Shown here: one piece after another, positions 63,694-64,000 of the stretch
How the letters are laid out: each line of letters begins with the position of its first letter
Position numbering within the stretch: the first letter of the stretch is position 1
Source: Cupriavidus pinatubonensis
Lineage (GTDB): Bacteria; Pseudomonadota; Gammaproteobacteria; Burkholderiales; Burkholderiaceae
Assembly: GCF_019602855.1 (NCBI RefSeq)
Contig: NZ_CP080767.1
Coordinates: 1,426,001-1,490,000, forward strand
DNA length: 64,000 nucleotides
Direction: 5' to 3'
Made by a program: the position numbers and the translations under genes
The notes under the pieces: generated by a model
What the model was told of the DNA's origin: nothing
Seen by the model: the letters and a program-made list of their open reading frames with translations, nothing else
The model's database searches: none

Positions 63694-64000
63694 ATGACCC
63701 AGAAAGACCAGAGCCCGCGCGTCGGCTTCGTTTCGCTTGGCTGCCCGAAGGCGTTGGTCGACTCGGAACAGATCATCACCCAGCTGCGCGCCGAGGGTTA
63801 CGCAATCAGCGGCACCTATGACGGTGCCGACCTGGTTGTGGTCAACACCTGCGGCTTCATCGACGAAGCCGTGCAGGAGAGCCTCGACGCGATCGGCGAG
63901 GCGCTGACCGAGAATGGCAAGGTCATCGTGACCGGCTGTCTCGGGGCGAAGAAGGATGCGGCGGGGCACGACATCGTGTCGTCGGTGCACCCGAAAGTGC
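63694..64000 (+). CDS. rimO: Ribosomal protein S12 methylthiotransferase RimO (3' truncated)
   Basis: The frame is open to the window end and codes the start of RimO, a radical-SAM enzyme that adds a methylthio group to Asp88 of ribosomal protein S12. Visible is the N-terminal UPF0004 domain with the three cysteines that bind the second [4Fe-4S] cluster: [24 protein letters not shown] and VTGCLGAKK. The radical-SAM CxxxCxxC motif lies beyond the window. I chose ATG 63694 ([13 protein letters not shown]). A GTG at 63673 in the same frame is an alternative that adds seven residues. Confidence 0.93.
   Translation, partial: MTQKDQSPRVGFVSLGCPKALVDSEQIITQLRAEGYAISGTYDGADLVVVNTCGFIDEAVQESLDAIGEALTENGKVIVTGCLGAKKDAAGHDIVSSVHPKV

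Overview
The window looks like chromosomal DNA of a Cupriavidus-type betaproteobacterium (Burkholderiales, high GC). The main evidence is the phasin PhaP (192 aa), the phaC-phaA-phaB-phaR block, whose product sizes and promoter match what I recall of C. necator, a lipoylated E3 in the pyruvate dehydrogenase operon, and a benzoyl-CoA (box) cluster. I cannot fix the species. I see no insertion sequence, prophage or CRISPR array. Gene content is dense and mostly core or metabolic.

Layout. 1-4083: 3' part of the pyruvate dehydrogenase operon (E2, a proteasome-like Ntn hydrolase, lipoyl-E3). 4168-6434: dicarboxylate symporter DctA and a periplasmic solute-binding protein. 6874-7660: phasin and its promoter. 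7810-10916: histone-deacetylase-like protein, EamA exporter, hotdog thioesterase, nitroreductase. 11159-12411: PbpG endopeptidase. 12429-18180: a 2-hydroxyacid/lactate module (FAD oxidase, GntR and IclR regulators, LutA, LutB and a small protein where LutC is expected). 18197-21020: TrpXYZ-type ABC transporter. 21298-25728: aldo-keto reductase, pyrD, the two N-degron transferases bpt and aat, a Nudix hydrolase. 25903-26022: initiator tRNA with its promoter. 26100-27201: RES/Xre toxin-antitoxin pair. 27325-35597: boxCBA, boxR and the divergent benzoate-CoA ligase with an alpha/beta hydrolase. 35708-40401: five-gene branched-chain-type ABC transporter, probably for an aromatic acid. 40718-42683: Kup potassium transporter. 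42836-47961: UDP-sugar decarboxylase and ArnT (lipid A modification) divergent from a PmrAB/QseBC-like two-component system. 48025-56903: tex, a coiled-coil exported protein, a YdcH-like protein, a DinG-family helicase, bamD, rluD, pgeF. 56918-62342: a small membrane protein and the PHB locus phaCAB-phaR. 62539-64000: dusC and the 5' end of rimO.

How the parts connect. Pyruvate dehydrogenase makes acetyl-CoA. PhaA and PhaB turn acetyl-CoA into (R)-3-hydroxybutyryl-CoA, PhaC polymerises it, PhaP coats the granule, and PhaR senses free granule surface and controls phaP and itself. The lut and FAD-oxidase genes oxidise 2-hydroxyacids to pyruvate-level metabolites. The box enzymes open the benzoyl-CoA ring towards acetyl-CoA and succinyl-CoA. 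Most of the window is therefore carbon input to, and storage of, acetyl-CoA.

The most unusual items are the proteasome homologue inside the pdh operon, the LutC-less lut operon, paired IclR-type palindromes in the iclR/lutA gap, repeated TGCACTATA motifs at both box promoters, a TTAA-N7-TTAA box between arnT and its two-component system, and the RES/Xre pair.
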